Source: Trinickia violacea (lineage in GTDB: Bacteria > Pseudomonadota > Gammaproteobacteria > Burkholderiales > Burkholderiaceae). Taken from it: 64,000 bases of DNA. Location of the stretch: positions 496,001 through 560,000 of the forward strand of contig NZ_CP040077.1 in the NCBI RefSeq assembly GCF_005280735.1, in the 5' to 3' direction. The position numbers and the translations under genes are program-made. The notes under the pieces were generated by a model. That model had not been told where the DNA came from, ran no database searches, and worked only from the letters and a program-made list of their open reading frames with translations. This document shows positions 7,835 through 16,136 of this stretch, piece after piece (position 1 is the first letter of the stretch; each line of letters begins with the position of its first letter).

Positions 7835-9412
7835 TTACTTGCTCTGCGAGGCGGCCGGTTGCGGGGCCGAGGCCGGCGCCGGGTCCGAGCCCGGCGTGAC
7901 CGGCAGCGCGGGCTTCACGGCGACCGGTGCCGAAGCCGAGCGTTCCGGCTTGTTCTCGGCCAGCGTGCGCTCGGCGATCGACTTCGATACCACGACAGTC
8001 TTGCCTGCGAGCTTGTTCAGCGCTTGCTGGAGCATGAAGTCGTCAGACGTGCCGAACTCGACCGGCTTGCGATCGCGATCCTTCTGGCGCTGCTCCGGCG
8101 TCTTCTTGTCGTTCTGCTCCTCGAGCTGCTGCAACTGCAGCATGCGCTGCTGTTCGCGCTCTTCCTCTTCCTTCTTCTCGTTCGGGTCCTGCGTGTTCGC
8201 GAGGTGGTTCGAGTAGTCGACTTCGCGCGTCACGAGTGCGTCGTCCGGATCGCCGTCGGCGTATTGATCGACCGCGATGTCAGGGCGGATGCCCTTGTTC
8301 TGGATCGAACGGCCGGTCGGCGTGTAGTAGTACGCGGTCGTCAGGCGCAGCGCCGTATCGGCCGTCAGCGGACGCACGGTCTGCACCGAACCCTTGCCGA
8401 ACGTCGTCTTGCCCATGATCAGCGCGCGGTGCTGATCCTGCAGTGCGCCCGCGACGATTTCCGACGCCGACGCCGAGTACGCGTTCGTCAGCACAACCAT
8501 CGGCACGGTCTTGAAGACGGCCGGCAGGCCCTTCAGCGGATCGGAATCGAACGACGGCAGACGGTAGTTATCGTACGTATCGCGGTAGATCTCCTTCGAA
8601 TCGGGGATCTGGCCGTTGGTCGAAACGACGACTGAATCCGGCGGCAGGAACGCGCCCGCGACGCCGACCGCGCTTTGCAGCAGGCCGCCGCCGTTGTTGC
8701 GCAGATCGATGACGATGCCCTTCAGGTTCGGCTGCTGGCGCGCGGCGTCTTCGAGCTTGGCCGCGAGATCCGGCACCGTGCGCTCCTGGAAGCTCGTAAT
8801 GCGGATGTAGGCGTAGCCCGGCGCGAGGATCTTCATCTTCACGCTCTGCACCTTGATGATGGCGCGCGTCACCGTGACCGGGAACGTGCGGTCGTCGCTC
8901 TTGCGGAAGAGCGTGAGCGTGACCTTGGTGCCCGGGTCGCCGCGCATCTGCTTGACCGCCTGGTCGAGCGTCATGCCGCGCACAGGCTTGTCGTTGATGC
9001 GGGTTATCAGGTCGCCCGGACGGATGCCGGCGCGGAAGGCCGGCGTGTCTTCGATCGGCGAGATGACTTTGATCAGGCCGTCTTCCTGCGAAATCTCGAT
9101 TCCGAGGCCCGCGAAGCGGCCCTTGGTCTGCTCCTGAAGCTCTTCGTAATCGGTCTTGTCGAGATACGACGAGTGCGGGTCGAGGCTCGACACCATCCCC
9201 TTGATCGCGGCGGTCAGGAGCTTCTTGTCGTCGACCGGTTCGACGTAGTCATGCTTGATCTGACCGAACACTTCGGCGAAGAGGCGTAGTTGATCCAGCG
9301 GCAGCGGCGCCGAGGCGGCCTGCTGGGCGGATGCGGACAGTTGCAGCGTCGCAAAGACGCCGGTAGCCAGGCCAGCGGCGATCAGGCCGATGTTCTTGAG
9401 TTTCGTTCGCAT
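7835..9412 (-). CDS. ctpA: S41-family C-terminal processing peptidase
   Basis: Serine protease of the CtpA/Prc group acting in the periplasm on C-terminal tails. The 525-residue protein begins with a signal/anchor (NIGLIAAGLATGVFATLQL). A PDZ domain (FRAGIRPGDLITRINDKPV) is at about residues 110-190 and the peptidase core follows, with the catalytic serine in AYSASASEIVAGAL and the lysine in MGKTTFGKGSVQ, giving a Ser/Lys dyad. The C-terminal 130 residues are Glu/Lys/Gln-rich and probably disordered. gpmA lies upstream on the same strand, 260 bases away. Confidence 0.93.
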   Translation of the reverse strand: MRTKLKNIGLIAAGLATGVFATLQLSASAQQAASAPLPLDQLRLFAEVFGQIKHDYVEPVDDKKLLTAAIKGMVSSLDPHSSYLDKTDYEELQEQTKGRFAGLGIEISQEDGLIKVISPIEDTPAFRAGIRPGDLITRINDKPVRGMTLDQAVKQMRGDPGTKVTLTLFRKSDDRTFPVTVTRAIIKVQSVKMKILAPGYAYIRITSFQERTVPDLAAKLEDAARQQPNLKGIVIDLRNNGGGLLQSAVGVAGAFLPPDSVVVSTNGQIPDSKEIYRDTYDNYRLPSFDSDPLKGLPAVFKTVPMVVLTNAYSASASEIVAGALQDQHRALIMGKTTFGKGSVQTVRPLTADTALRLTTAYYYTPTGRSIQNKGIRPDIAVDQYADGDPDDALVTREVDYSNHLANTQDPNEKKEEEEREQQRMLQLQQLEEQNDKKTPEQRQKDRDRKPVEFGTSDDFMLQQALNKLAGKTVVVSKSIAERTLAENKPERSASAPVAVKPALPVTPGSDPAPASAPQPAASQSK

Positions 9413-9600
9413 AGAGTCTGTTGCGGTCGGGAGCGTGTAGGTGCGCCGGTAGCGGGGACGAGCAAGTATAACTGCAAGCCTTGCGAGCGGTAGATTTGAG
9501 AGGGTATTCGCCGTTCGACAGCGAACGTAAGGCAGGGTTCGCTGCTTCCCGTCACGCGCAGGAATCGGGCCCGAAGTGCGGAGAATATTGCGTGGCGCGG

Positions 9601-9625
9601 TGTGCCGGCTCAGGATGCCGGCACA
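9601..9625. other. Perfect hairpin between gpmA and ctpA
   Basis: Nine-base perfect stem TGTGCCGGC/GCCGGCACA with a seven-base loop, 48 bases downstream of the gpmA stop. No T run follows on either strand, so it may be a weak or factor-assisted terminator or an RNA-stabilising hairpin. Confidence 0.5.
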
Positions 9626-9672
9626 CGCGGCGCCGTTTTGGGATATCTCCCCGCAGGGGGATTGTCAGCCTG

Positions 9673-10419
9673 TCAGCCGGCCTTGCCTTGTTTCGCGACG
9701 GCGGCCTGCGCCTTGGCGATCGCTTCGGGGTCCCCCAGATATTCGTGGCGGATCGGCTTCAGGTTGTCGTCGAGTTCGTAGACGAGCGGTACGCCGTTCG
9801 GGATGTTCAGGCCGACGATGTCGTCGTCCGAAATGCCGTCGAGGTACTTGATCAGGGCGCGCAGCGAGTTGCCGTGCGCCGAGATCACCACTTTCTTGCC
9901 CGCCTTGATGGCCGGCGCGATCGACTCGTTCCAGATCGGCAGCACGCGTGCGACCGTGTCTTTCAGGCATTCGGTGAGCGGCAGCTCGGCGCGCGGGACC
10001 TTCGCGTAGCGCGGATCGTTGTACGGCGCGCGCTCGTCGCTCGGATCGAGCGCGGGCGGCGGCGTGTCGTAGCTGCGGCGCCAGATCAGCACTTGCTCTT
10101 CGCCGTATTTGGCGGCGGTTTCTGCCTTGTTCAGACCGGCGAGCGCGCCGTAGCTGCGCTCGTTCAGGCGCCACGAATGGACGACCGGGATATACATCAG
10201 GTCCATCTGATCCTGCACGTGCCACAGCGTGCGCACCGCGCGCTTGAGCACCGACGTGTAGGCGATATCGAACGTATAGCCCGCTTCTTTCAGCAGACGG
10301 CCAGCCTGTTGGGCTTCGCGGTTGCCTTGTTCCGTGAGGTCGACGTCGACCCAGCCGGTGAAGCGGTTTTCCTTGTTCCACGTCGATTCGCCGTGGCGGA
10401 TGAGGACGAGCTTGTGCAT
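9673..10419 (-). CDS. gpmA: 2,3-bisphosphoglycerate-dependent phosphoglycerate mutase
   Basis: Interconverts 3- and 2-phosphoglycerate in glycolysis and gluconeogenesis. The 248-residue product begins MHKLVLIRHGESTWNKENRF; the RHGES histidine is phosphorylated, and the second catalytic histidine is in VVISAHGNSLRALIKYLDG. YTSVLKRAVRTLW and EPQ-class features are in place. The open frame extends 44 codons upstream, but the conserved family start at 10419 is used. It diverges from the rhodanese gene across a 150-base spacer. Confidence 0.96.
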   Translation of the reverse strand: MHKLVLIRHGESTWNKENRFTGWVDVDLTEQGNREAQQAGRLLKEAGYTFDIAYTSVLKRAVRTLWHVQDQMDLMYIPVVHSWRLNERSYGALAGLNKAETAAKYGEEQVLIWRRSYDTPPPALDPSDERAPYNDPRYAKVPRAELPLTECLKDTVARVLPIWNESIAPAIKAGKKVVISAHGNSLRALIKYLDGISDDDIVGLNIPNGVPLVYELDDNLKPIRHEYLGDPEAIAKAQAAVAKQGKAG

Positions 10420-10515
10420 GAGAGAGGTATGGTCGGTAGTGAGGAAGCCGCTTGCGTGCGTCAGGGCGAAGCGGTCGTCTAGGACGGCGCTCGCCATCGC
10501 GTCAGACGGATATTT

Positions 10516-10521
10516 TATAAT
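10516..10521 (+). promoter_or_regulatory. Candidate -10 element for the rhodanese-grxC-secB-gpsA run
   Basis: Perfect TATAAT 49 bases before the rhodanese start, in a locally AT-rich piece of a divergent spacer. No good -35 is visible at the usual distance. Confidence 0.42.
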
Positions 10522-10569
10522 GGCGGGATTGTCATTTTCGATTTCTCTCATTTTTTGGCGGATTCTTTC

Positions 10570-10995
10570 GTGACGTTCTTCACCGATTACACGAACCTTG
10601 TACTCATCGCAGCCGTCCTCATCTCCGGAGGGTTACTGCTGTGGCCGACGATCAGCCAGCGCGGCCGAGGCGGGCTCTCCGCTGCCGAAGCGACGCAGCT
10701 GATCAACCGGCGTAACGCCGTGGTCATCGATTTGCGGTCCGCCGCCGACTACGCGGGCGGACATCTGCCGCAGGCGCGCCAAGTCGAGTTCGCGGAGCTG
10801 CAAGCGAAAATCGGCCAAATCGCCAAGAATAAGGGCACGCCGGTGTTGCTCGTCTGCCAGACCGGTCAGCAGTCGCACAAGGCGGTGCGGATTGCCGAAG
10901 AGGCGGGCTACACCGAGGTCCATGTGCTGCAAGGCGGGGTCAACGCTTGGCAGCAGGCCGGCATGCCGGTCGTCAAACAAGGAGTGGCTAAGTGA
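10570..10995 (+). CDS. Membrane-anchored rhodanese-like sulfurtransferase
   Basis: A 141-residue protein with one N-terminal transmembrane helix (NLVLIAAVLISGGLLLWP) and a single rhodanese domain. The active-site loop CQTGQQSHKAV contains the persulfide cysteine. The frame could also start at the TTG at 10555, but the GTG at 10570 gives the usual short N-terminus and has a GGCGGA seven bases before it. It overlaps grxC by four bases, so the two are translationally coupled. Substrate unknown. Confidence 0.85.
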   Translation: MTFFTDYTNLVLIAAVLISGGLLLWPTISQRGRGGLSAAEATQLINRRNAVVIDLRSAADYAGGHLPQARQVEFAELQAKIGQIAKNKGTPVLLVCQTGQQSHKAVRIAEEAGYTEVHVLQGGVNAWQQAGMPVVKQGVAK

Positions 10996-11252
10996 ACAAC
11001 GTCGTCATGTACAGCACGCAGGTGTGTCCGTATTGCCAGATGGCCGAGCGTCTTTTAAAGTCGCGCGGCGTTCAGACCATCGAGAAGGTGCTGATCGACA
11101 AGGACCCGGCGCGGCGCGAGGAAATGATGACGCGCACCGGCCGCCGTACCGTGCCGCAGGTGTTCATCGGCGACACGCATGTCGGCGGCTACGACGACTT
11201 GTCCGCGCTCGATCGTGCGGGCGGGTTGATGCCGCTGCTGGAACCGGCTTGA
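10992..11252 (+). CDS. grxC: Glutaredoxin 3
   Basis: An 86-residue glutathione-dependent dithiol oxidoreductase. The CPYC active site is in STQVCPYCQMAERLL; the TVPQVFIG cis-proline loop and GGYDDL glutathione-contact region complete the fold. Starts with GTG overlapping the rhodanese stop. Works with the glutathione made by GshA/GshB encoded at the start of the window. Confidence 0.95.
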   Translation: MNNVVMYSTQVCPYCQMAERLLKSRGVQTIEKVLIDKDPARREEMMTRTGRRTVPQVFIGDTHVGGYDDLSALDRAGGLMPLLEPA

Positions 11253-11377
11253 AGCAGGATCGGCGATTGCAGCAGGCTTAAGGTGCGGGCTGCCGCGGTC
11301 GCCTCAGTCCGATGCATGAAATACACATTGGTGGCGGGATCGAATCCCGCTACCTCGAATTTATCTAGGGAGTCACC

Positions 11378-11854
11378 ATGTCGGACCAGAACAACCAGCC
11401 GTTCTTCAACATTCAGCGCATTTACCTGAAGGATTTGTCGCTCGAGCAACCGAATTCGCCGGCGATCTTTCTCGAGCAGGAGATGCCGTCGGTTGAAGTC
11501 GAAGTCGACGTGAAGGCCGAGCGTCTTGCTGAAAACGTCTTCGAAATCCTGGTTACCGGCACGGTCACGGCCAAGGTCAACGACAAGATCGCGTTCCTGA
11601 TCGAAGCCAAGCAAGCAGGCATCTTCGACATCCGCAACATTCCGGCAGAGCAGATCGATCCGCTCGTCGGCATCGCGTGCCCGACGATCCTGTTCCCGTA
11701 CCTGCGCTCGAACATCGCCGACGCCATCACCCGCGCGGGCTTCCCGCCGATCCACCTGGCGGAAATCAACTTCCAGGCGCTCTATGAGCAGCGTCTCGCG
11801 CAGCTCAACGCGGCCCAGACGGGCAACGCGCAGAACGGCGCAACGCAACACTGA
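11378..11854 (+). CDS. secB: Protein-export chaperone SecB
   Basis: Tetrameric cytoplasmic chaperone that keeps secretory proteins unfolded and hands them to SecA. The 158 residues match the family. Recognisable segments are FFNIQRIYLKDLSLEQPN at the N-terminus and CPTILFPYLRSNIADAITRAGFPP in the core (quoted in part: FPYLRSNIAD). A GGGAG ribosome-binding site precedes the ATG. It lies between grxC and gpsA; the grxC-secB-gpsA order is conserved in many proteobacteria. Confidence 0.96.
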   Translation: MSDQNNQPFFNIQRIYLKDLSLEQPNSPAIFLEQEMPSVEVEVDVKAERLAENVFEILVTGTVTAKVNDKIAFLIEAKQAGIFDIRNIPAEQIDPLVGIACPTILFPYLRSNIADAITRAGFPPIHLAEINFQALYEQRLAQLNAAQTGNAQNGATQH

Positions 11855-11873
11855 CGCTAGAGCGGTGCCGGGT

Positions 11874-12872
11874 ATGAAGGTCGCCGTCCTCGGCGCCGGT
11901 GCATGGGGCACCGCACTTGCCGGCCATCTGGCCGCACGCAACGATGCGGTCCTGTGGGCGCGCGACAGCGCGCTCATCGCCGAACTCTCCTCCAGTCACG
12001 AAAACACGCACTATCTGCGCGGCGTCGCGCTGCCGGATGCGCTTCGCTACGAGGCCGATCTGGCCGCGGCGCTCGCGCATGCGGCAGGCGACGACGCGTT
12101 GTGCGTCGTCGCGACACCCGTCGCGGGATTGCGCGCCTTGTGCCGTGCGATGCGTGACGCGCAGCAGGTGCCTGCGCATATCGTCTGGGTCTGCAAAGGC
12201 TTCGAGGCCGACACGCAATTGCTGCCGCATCAGGTGATCGCGGCCGAGCTGGCCGGGCATCCGAGCAACGGCGTGCTTTCCGGGCCGAGCTTCGCGCGCG
12301 AAGTGGGATTGGGCTTGCCGGTTGCGCTGACCGTCGCGAGCGCGTCGCAAGCGTGCCGCGAGCGGACGCTCGCCGCATTCCACCACGGGGCGATGCGGAT
12401 CTACACGGGCGATGATGTCGTCGGCGTCGAAGTCGGCGGCGCGGTGAAGAACGTGCTCGCGATCGCCACCGGCATTGCCGACGGCCTCGGGCTCGGGCTG
12501 AACGCACGCGCTGCGCTCATCACGCGCGGTCTCGCAGAAATGTCGCGCCTCGGCGTGACGCTCGGGGGCCGTGCCGAAACGTTCACCGGGCTGACCGGTC
12601 TCGGCGACTTGATCCTGACTGCAACGGGCGATTTGTCTCGCAACCGGACCGTGGGCTTGCAGCTCGCCGACGGACGCACGCTCGACGATATCCTCGCCGC
12701 CCTCGGCCATGTCGCGGAAGGGGTGCGCTGCGCGCAAGCCGTGCTCGCGATCGCCCGCGCGCACGCGATCGAAATGCCGATTACGCAGGCTGTCTGTGCG
12801 GTGCTCTTCGATGGTGTCGCGCCGCGTGATGCCGTCAGCGCGTTGCTGCGGCGGGACGCCCGGGCGGAGTGA
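11874..12872 (+). CDS. gpsA: NAD(P)-dependent glycerol-3-phosphate dehydrogenase
   Basis: Reduces dihydroxyacetone phosphate to sn-glycerol-3-phosphate for phospholipid synthesis. The 332-residue product starts MKVAVLGAGAWGTALAGHL with the Rossmann loop; LSGPSFAREV and GAVKNVLAIATGIADGLGLG carry the active-site lysine region, and FTGLTGLGDLILT the conserved GLGD loop. The ATG at 11874 follows the secB stop by 19 bases, so it is co-transcribed. A repeat element lies immediately after the stop. Confidence 0.95.
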   Translation: MKVAVLGAGAWGTALAGHLAARNDAVLWARDSALIAELSSSHENTHYLRGVALPDALRYEADLAAALAHAAGDDALCVVATPVAGLRALCRAMRDAQQVPAHIVWVCKGFEADTQLLPHQVIAAELAGHPSNGVLSGPSFAREVGLGLPVALTVASASQACRERTLAAFHHGAMRIYTGDDVVGVEVGGAVKNVLAIATGIADGLGLGLNARAALITRGLAEMSRLGVTLGGRAETFTGLTGLGDLILTATGDLSRNRTVGLQLADGRTLDDILAALGHVAEGVRCAQAVLAIARAHAIEMPITQAVCAVLFDGVAPRDAVSALLRRDARAE

Positions 12873-12952
12873 GTGCTCTGCATGGGATCGGAGTAACCAA
12901 CGCGCTAAAGCGCGAACTCTGATCGACAGCTAAAGCGCTAGCTCCCGCCTGC
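12873..12952. repeat. Palindromic repeat element, copy 2 (between convergent gpsA and trmL)
   Basis: Shares GCTCTGCATGGG(A/G)(T/C)CGGAGTAA and CGACAGCTAAAGCGC with copy 1 at 4944-5040. It contains its own inverted repeat, with GATCGGAGT and ACTCTGATC enclosing CGCGCT/AGCGCG. Lying between two convergent genes, it could be transcribed from either side. Confidence 0.72.
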
Positions 12953-12953
12953 A

Positions 12954-13424
12954 TCACGCGCCGCCTTCGAACCCCGCCTGGCGCCAAGCCTCGAACACGA
13001 CGATGGCCACCGTATTCGACAGATTCAGACTTCGGTTGCCAGGCCGCATCGGCAGCCGCACGCGCTGCTCGTTCGGAAAGCGGTCGAGCACTTCAGCCGG
13101 CAAGCCGCGCGTCTCCGCACCGAACACGAACCAGTCGCCCAGCCGGAACGCGTGGTCGTGAAAGCGTCCCGAGCCGCGCGTCGTGAACGCGAACATGCGC
13201 GCGGGATCGGGTGTCTCGGCGGCGACGAACGCATCCCAATCGCGATGCACCTGCATCTGCGCGTATTCGTGATAGTCGAGGCCGGCGCGGCGCATTTTGG
13301 CGTCGTCGAGCGGGAAGCCCAGCGGCTCGATCAGATGCAGCCGCGCGCCCGTGTTCGCGCACAGCCGGATGACGTTGCCGGTGTTCGGCGGAATTTCGGG
13401 TTCGACGAGAACGACGTTGAACAT
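12954..13424 (-). CDS. trmL: tRNA (cytidine/uridine(34)-2'-O)-methyltransferase
   Basis: SPOUT-class methyltransferase modifying the wobble base of tRNA-Leu. The 156-residue protein begins MFNVVLVEPEIPPNTGNVIR and carries the trefoil-knot cofactor motifs FGAETRGLPAEVL and RSLNLSNTVAIVVFEAWRQ, typical of TrmL. It is 18 bases downstream of the comF-type gene on the same strand. Confidence 0.94.
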   Translation of the reverse strand: MFNVVLVEPEIPPNTGNVIRLCANTGARLHLIEPLGFPLDDAKMRRAGLDYHEYAQMQVHRDWDAFVAAETPDPARMFAFTTRGSGRFHDHAFRLGDWFVFGAETRGLPAEVLDRFPNEQRVRLPMRPGNRSLNLSNTVAIVVFEAWRQAGFEGGA

Positions 13425-13442
13425 GATTCGATCGATACAAAA

Positions 13443-14267
13443 CTAGTTTTTCGGGGTGCGCAGCACGACGAAGTTCGTCACGCGCCGCGCGCCGGCCGCC
13501 TTCAGCGTGCGGGCGAGCGCTTCGAGCGTCGCGCCGGAGGTCATCACGTCGTCGACGATCGCCGCGTGCATGCCGCGCACCGGCTTCGCCACAGTGAACG
13601 CCGTATCGACATTGTGCCGGCGCGCCTCAAGGTCGAGCCGCGATTGCGGCGCCGTATCGATGTCGCGTCTGATCAATGCCGCGTCGCCCGGAATATGCAA
13701 CGCACGTGCAAGCGGCCTCGCGATTTCCCAAGCCTGGTTGAAGCCGCGCTCGATCAGGCGCTTCCTTGCGAGCGGCACCGGCGCGAGGACGTCGGGCCGG
13801 TCGACGGTGTCGAACAGGTCGTCGGCTAGCCGCGCGAGGCGATCTGCGAACTCGCGTCCGAGCGCCAGACGCGCGCGAAACTTGAGGCCGAGCGCGAGGC
13901 CGTCGAGCGGTGCGCGATAGTCGGCAAGCGCGAGCGTCGCATCGAACGGCGGCGGTGCGCTCGCGCAGTCGCTGCACACATAACGCGCTTGCCCGTTCGG
14001 GCGCCTGCGGCTCGAAGACGGCAGCGGCAGGGCGCAACACACGCACCGCAAGCGCGCCTCGTTCCAATAGACGCCGTCACATTCGACGCAAATCGTTCGC
14101 TGCGACATATTGCCGCATAAGACGCACAGATTGGGCAGCGCGACGTGCGCCAGCCGCGCAACGTGTGTCGAAGCGTGATCGAACCAAGTCCGCAAGCGCT
14201 TTTCGAGACAACCGACGCGCGACGACGCGCATGCTGAAAGCGGCTGCGATTTCACTGCGCGCGTCAC
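13443..14267 (-). CDS. ComF-family phosphoribosyltransferase-like protein
   Basis: A protein of about 270 residues with a zinc-ribbon region of four CxxC pairs (CVLCG, CVEC, CVCC, CSDC) at residues 50-105 and a C-terminal type I phosphoribosyltransferase domain with the PRPP loop AAIVDDVMTSGATL. ComF/GntX proteins support DNA uptake in competent bacteria; the enzymatic role here is unknown. The only start that keeps the whole frame is a GTG at 14267 (another at 14255), and no strong ribosome-binding site decides it. It diverges from the BioC-like gene. Confidence 0.85.
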   Translation of the reverse strand: MTRAVKSQPLSACASSRVGCLEKRLRTWFDHASTHVARLAHVALPNLCVLCGNMSQRTICVECDGVYWNEARLRCVCCALPLPSSSRRRPNGQARYVCSDCASAPPPFDATLALADYRAPLDGLALGLKFRARLALGREFADRLARLADDLFDTVDRPDVLAPVPLARKRLIERGFNQAWEIARPLARALHIPGDAALIRRDIDTAPQSRLDLEARRHNVDTAFTVAKPVRGMHAAIVDDVMTSGATLEALARTLKAAGARRVTNFVVLRTPKN

Positions 14268-14338
14268 GCCAAGGCTACCTACGCTGAAGGGATCGGAGCG
14301 AGCGAGTATACTTCGGGCTCTTCGCCAGTTCGAACGTC

Positions 14339-15316
14339 ATGTCCCCAACTCCCGCAAAGGCTAGCCGTCCGGCCTACGATTCCCGGCGTTTGCGGCAGAT
14401 TTTCGACCGCCGCGCCGCCAAGTTCGGCGACGTCGCCTTTCTGCCGCGCGAAATCGCGCAGCGCATGCGCGAGCGTCTTGACTACATCAAAGTGAGCCCC
14501 GCGAGCGTGCTCGACGCGGGCTGCGGCGCAGGCGACGACATGCCGGCGCTGCGCGAGCGCTTTCCCGAGGCGCCGGTGTTCGGCACCGATCTCTCCCATG
14601 CCATGCTCACGCGCGCGAAGGGCCAAGACGCCGCCGACACCAGTTGGCGCCGTTTTCTGCCCGCCACGCTGGGCAAGGCGCTCGGCGCGCGCGGCCCCCG
14701 CGTCGCCCAAGCCGATTTCTCCGCGCTGCCGTTTGCAGCCGGCGCGTTCGATTTCATCTGGTCCAATCTCGCGCTGCATTGGCACTCGCGTCCCGATCTC
14801 GTGTTTCCCGAGTGGCAGCGCGTGTTGAAGGTGAACGGCCTGCTGATGTTCAGCACGCTCGGCCCCGACACGCTGCGCGAGCTGCGCGGCGCCTACGCGG
14901 AAGTCGAGGCGACGCACGGCGTGGCGACGCGTGCACATGTGATCGACTTCGTCGATATGCATGATCTCGGCGACATGCTCGTCGAAAGCGGATTCGAGAT
15001 ACCGGTGATGGACCAGGAAACACTGACGATCACCTACCGCTCGCCCGAATCGCTGCTCGCCGATGTGCGCCGCTGGGGCGCGTATCCGTTCGAGCGCGAC
15101 GCAAACGGCGATACGCGCGGCCCGGCATCGGCGCGCCGCCTTCACGCTGCGCTGCTCGCCGCGCTGGAAGCCAGGCGCCGCGCCGACGGCACGATTCCTC
15201 TCACGTTCGAAGTGATCTACGGGCACGCTTGGAAAGCCGTGCCGCGCACGACCGCCGAAGGTCACGGAATCGTGCGTCTCGAGGACATTGGAAGGGGGCG
15301 GCCAAAGAATCTTTGA
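14339..15316 (+). CDS. BioC-like SAM-dependent methyltransferase
   Basis: A 325-residue class I methyltransferase. The SAM loop VLDAGCGAGDDMPALRERF is followed by FGTDLSHAML and FDFIWSNLALHWHSRPD, and the pattern resembles BioC, which methylates malonyl-ACP at the entry to biotin synthesis. The comF/bioC pairing is common in proteobacteria. No other biotin genes are in the window and it is about 70 residues longer than E. coli BioC, so the substrate is not certain. Confidence 0.78.
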   Translation: MSPTPAKASRPAYDSRRLRQIFDRRAAKFGDVAFLPREIAQRMRERLDYIKVSPASVLDAGCGAGDDMPALRERFPEAPVFGTDLSHAMLTRAKGQDAADTSWRRFLPATLGKALGARGPRVAQADFSALPFAAGAFDFIWSNLALHWHSRPDLVFPEWQRVLKVNGLLMFSTLGPDTLRELRGAYAEVEATHGVATRAHVIDFVDMHDLGDMLVESGFEIPVMDQETLTITYRSPESLLADVRRWGAYPFERDANGDTRGPASARRLHAALLAALEARRRADGTIPLTFEVIYGHAWKAVPRTTAEGHGIVRLEDIGRGRPKNL

Positions 15317-15433
15317 CGCGGTAAAGATGGCAACTGTTATGTCTGAAATTACCGCTTCAAAGCGTAGCAAAAATATCTGTCAAAAGCGCGCTGAGGCTTG
15401 TCGTGCTTGGGTTGTCGGCCGATAGTCGTTTGC

Positions 15434-15462
15434 TTGTGGATGCCATTGAACGCGCCTATAAT
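15434..15462 (+). promoter_or_regulatory. Probable sigma-70 promoter of the DUF2244-cox run
   Basis: TTGTGG at 15434-15439 and a perfect TATAAT at 15457-15462 with a 17-base spacer, 90 bases before the DUF2244 start. Confidence 0.6.
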
Positions 15463-15551
15463 GCGTCAGTTTGTCGCCCGGCGGTCCCCACAAAACGGCG
15501 CGGCAAGCCCGATACGCGGCGCGCGGCATGGCAACTCGCGGGGAGGCAGCG

Positions 15552-16028
15552 ATGGACGCAACTGATCTGCCGATGGATGCGGAGCCGGTCGTCAAAGACT
15601 GGCTGATGAAGCGCAACTGTTCGGTGTCGCCGCGCCAGTTCGTCTGCTTTTATGCTTCGCTCGCGCTGTTTTCCTTGGCGATCGCGTTATTGCTGGTGTT
15701 TTGCGGCGCCTGGCTGGTGCTGCCGTTTACCGGCATCGAATTGCTGGTCGTGGGTGCGGCATTTGTCGTTCATGCGCGGCATGCTGTCGATTACGAGCGT
15801 ATCCGGCTCTTTCCGAACCGGCTCGTCATCGAGCAAATGAGCGCCGAGCAGTTGACGCAGTTCGAATTCAACCCGCGCTGGGTGCGGGTCGAACCAGGCG
15901 AGACGCTGCGCGACCCGATCAAGCTCGTGTCGCGCGGGCAGACGGTCATGATCGGGCAGCATCTCGCGCAGTACCGGCGCAAGCAGTTCGCAAGCGAGCT
16001 GCGGATGTCGCTGATGCGATGCGGTTAG
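15552..16028 (+). CDS. DUF2244 domain membrane protein
   Basis: A 158-residue protein with two close transmembrane helices (residues about 30-75) and a soluble C-terminal half. RNCSVSPRQFVCFYASLA and FEFNPRWVRVEP are typical of DUF2244. It regularly precedes the cytochrome c oxidase genes in beta- and alpha-proteobacteria, so a role in oxidase assembly is likely but unproven. The ATG at 15552 is favoured by GGGAGG just upstream. coxB starts 108 bases later. Confidence 0.86.
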   Translation: MDATDLPMDAEPVVKDWLMKRNCSVSPRQFVCFYASLALFSLAIALLLVFCGAWLVLPFTGIELLVVGAAFVVHARHAVDYERIRLFPNRLVIEQMSAEQLTQFEFNPRWVRVEPGETLRDPIKLVSRGQTVMIGQHLAQYRRKQFASELRMSLMRCG

Positions 16029-16136
16029 ATGAGATGCGGCGCGTTCCGTTCCGGCAAGATGCGGGGCAACGGTCGGAACGCGGGCGCCAGCGAGCGGGAG
16101 GCGAGGGTTTGAATGGAAATTTTGGGTAAGGAAGCT

